NCBI GenBank assembly: GCA_951800155.1
Contig: CATOJL010000017.1
Coordinates: forward strand, 1 to 14,262
DNA: 14,262 nt
Source of the DNA: an uncultured Bacilli bacterium
Lineage (GTDB): Bacteria; Bacillota_I; Bacilli_A; RF39; UBA660
Direction of reading: 5' to 3'
A program made the position numbers and the translations under genes. The notes under the pieces are model-generated. The model ran no database searches and had not been told where the DNA came from. It saw only the letters and a list, made by a program, of their open reading frames with translations. Positions 13,957 to 14,262 of this stretch are shown one piece after another. Every line of letters starts with the position of its first letter. The first letter of the stretch is position 1.

Positions 13957-14262
13957 CTAAACAAGAATGGTATTACCCTCAAAAGCAGACTTTAATGCTT
14001 TTAGTACGTTGATACTGTTCTTTTTGTATGTATCTATACAACTTCTTATAGTTACATAACATTCTGCACCATTGATACTTCTAAATTTTCCAATTTTTTG
14101 TTTTATCTTTGCAGGCCTTTGTGCAACTTCTGCTGGATTGTTTGTTGATGGAACTTTGAAATCTTTTAAGAAGTATAAAATTTCATCTCTATCACCACGA
14201 TACTTTTCATCCATATTTTTATTGTCATATTTCATTCTTCTGAATAAACAATATTCCTCATC
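13957..14262 (-). CDS. IS66-like transposase, C-terminal part (runs off the window)
   Basis: The frame is open from the right window edge down to TAG at 13957, giving 101 codons. The ATG at 14235 is internal and has no ribosome binding site. The sequence FLKDFKVPSTNNPAE corresponds to the end of the IS66 DDE catalytic domain (family form FL-DF-VP-tNN-AE), where the Glu is the third catalytic acid. KIKQKIGKFRS, then GAECYVTIRSCIDTYKKNSINVLKAL, matches the IS66 C-terminal element. One difference from many relatives is APAKI-type neighbours: VAQRPAKIKQKI in place of RDLRMVKVQQK-type sequence, so it may belong to a divergent branch. Whether the rest of the gene is intact cannot be seen. It is convergent with scpB, 48 bp away. 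Confidence 0.8.
   Translation of the reverse strand, partial: DEEYCLFRRMKYDNKNMDEKYRGDRDEILYFLKDFKVPSTNNPAEVAQRPAKIKQKIGKFRSINGAECYVTIRSCIDTYKKNSINVLKALKSAFEGNTILV

Noticed and set aside
1..14262. tRNA genes, rRNA genes or CRISPR arrays
   Set aside because: No cloverleaf-like or TTCRA-type sequence and no short regularly spaced repeats were found in the intergenic regions.

Overview
The window is AT-rich, densely packed bacterial DNA. It carries Bacillota-type genes: scpA-scpB, tgt close to a TIGR04086 membrane protein and a DUF421 protein, and GGAGG/AGGTGAT ribosome binding sites. TGA works as a stop (scpA and the MMPL gene both end in TGA) and TGG encodes Trp, so this is the standard code and not the Mycoplasma code. 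A low-GC, probably host-associated member of the Bacilli, Erysipelotrichia or Clostridia is a reasonable guess; the sequence does not fix the genus.

Layout. 1-2745: isoleucyl-tRNA synthetase of the eukaryote-like type, missing its N-terminus at the window edge. 2746-3196: no intact gene, but a decayed phage tail-collar (tail fibre tip) gene is readable with two in-frame stops. 3197-7294 (minus): a 1365-residue MMPL/RND transporter whose second extracellular loop holds about nine tandem repeats of about 80 residues. 7477-8043: a divergent TetR-type regulator; the 182-bp gap between the two genes has three copies of ACAACnTTTT that look like its operators. 8192-9322: tgt, with a metallophosphoesterase gene overlapping its end. 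10133-10510 (minus): a four-TM TIGR04086 protein. 10585-11214: a DUF421 protein. 11497-12219: a Q/N/P/G-rich, C-tail-anchored protein of unknown function with a G8 tract. 12239-12544 (minus): an RNHCP zinc-ribbon protein. 12641-13908: scpA-scpB, the SMC (condensin) partners, overlapping by ATGA. 13957-14262 (minus): the C-terminal part of an IS66-like transposase running off the window.

How the parts work together. Housekeeping functions (Ile-tRNA charging, tRNA queuosine modification, chromosome condensation) alternate with accessory DNA. The MMPL transporter and TetR regulator look like one self-contained regulated export module. Two mobile remnants, the phage tail tip after ileS and the IS66 end after scpB, mark sites of past insertion. 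Two architectural habits recur. Convergent gene pairs share one bidirectional hairpin terminator that contains a stop codon. Promoters with a clear TATAAT lie only 12-27 nt from the start codon, which implies very short 5' leaders.

The least ordinary items are the repeat-filled loop of the MMPL protein with its putative operator set, the G8 tract in the tail-anchored protein, and the phage tail fossil.
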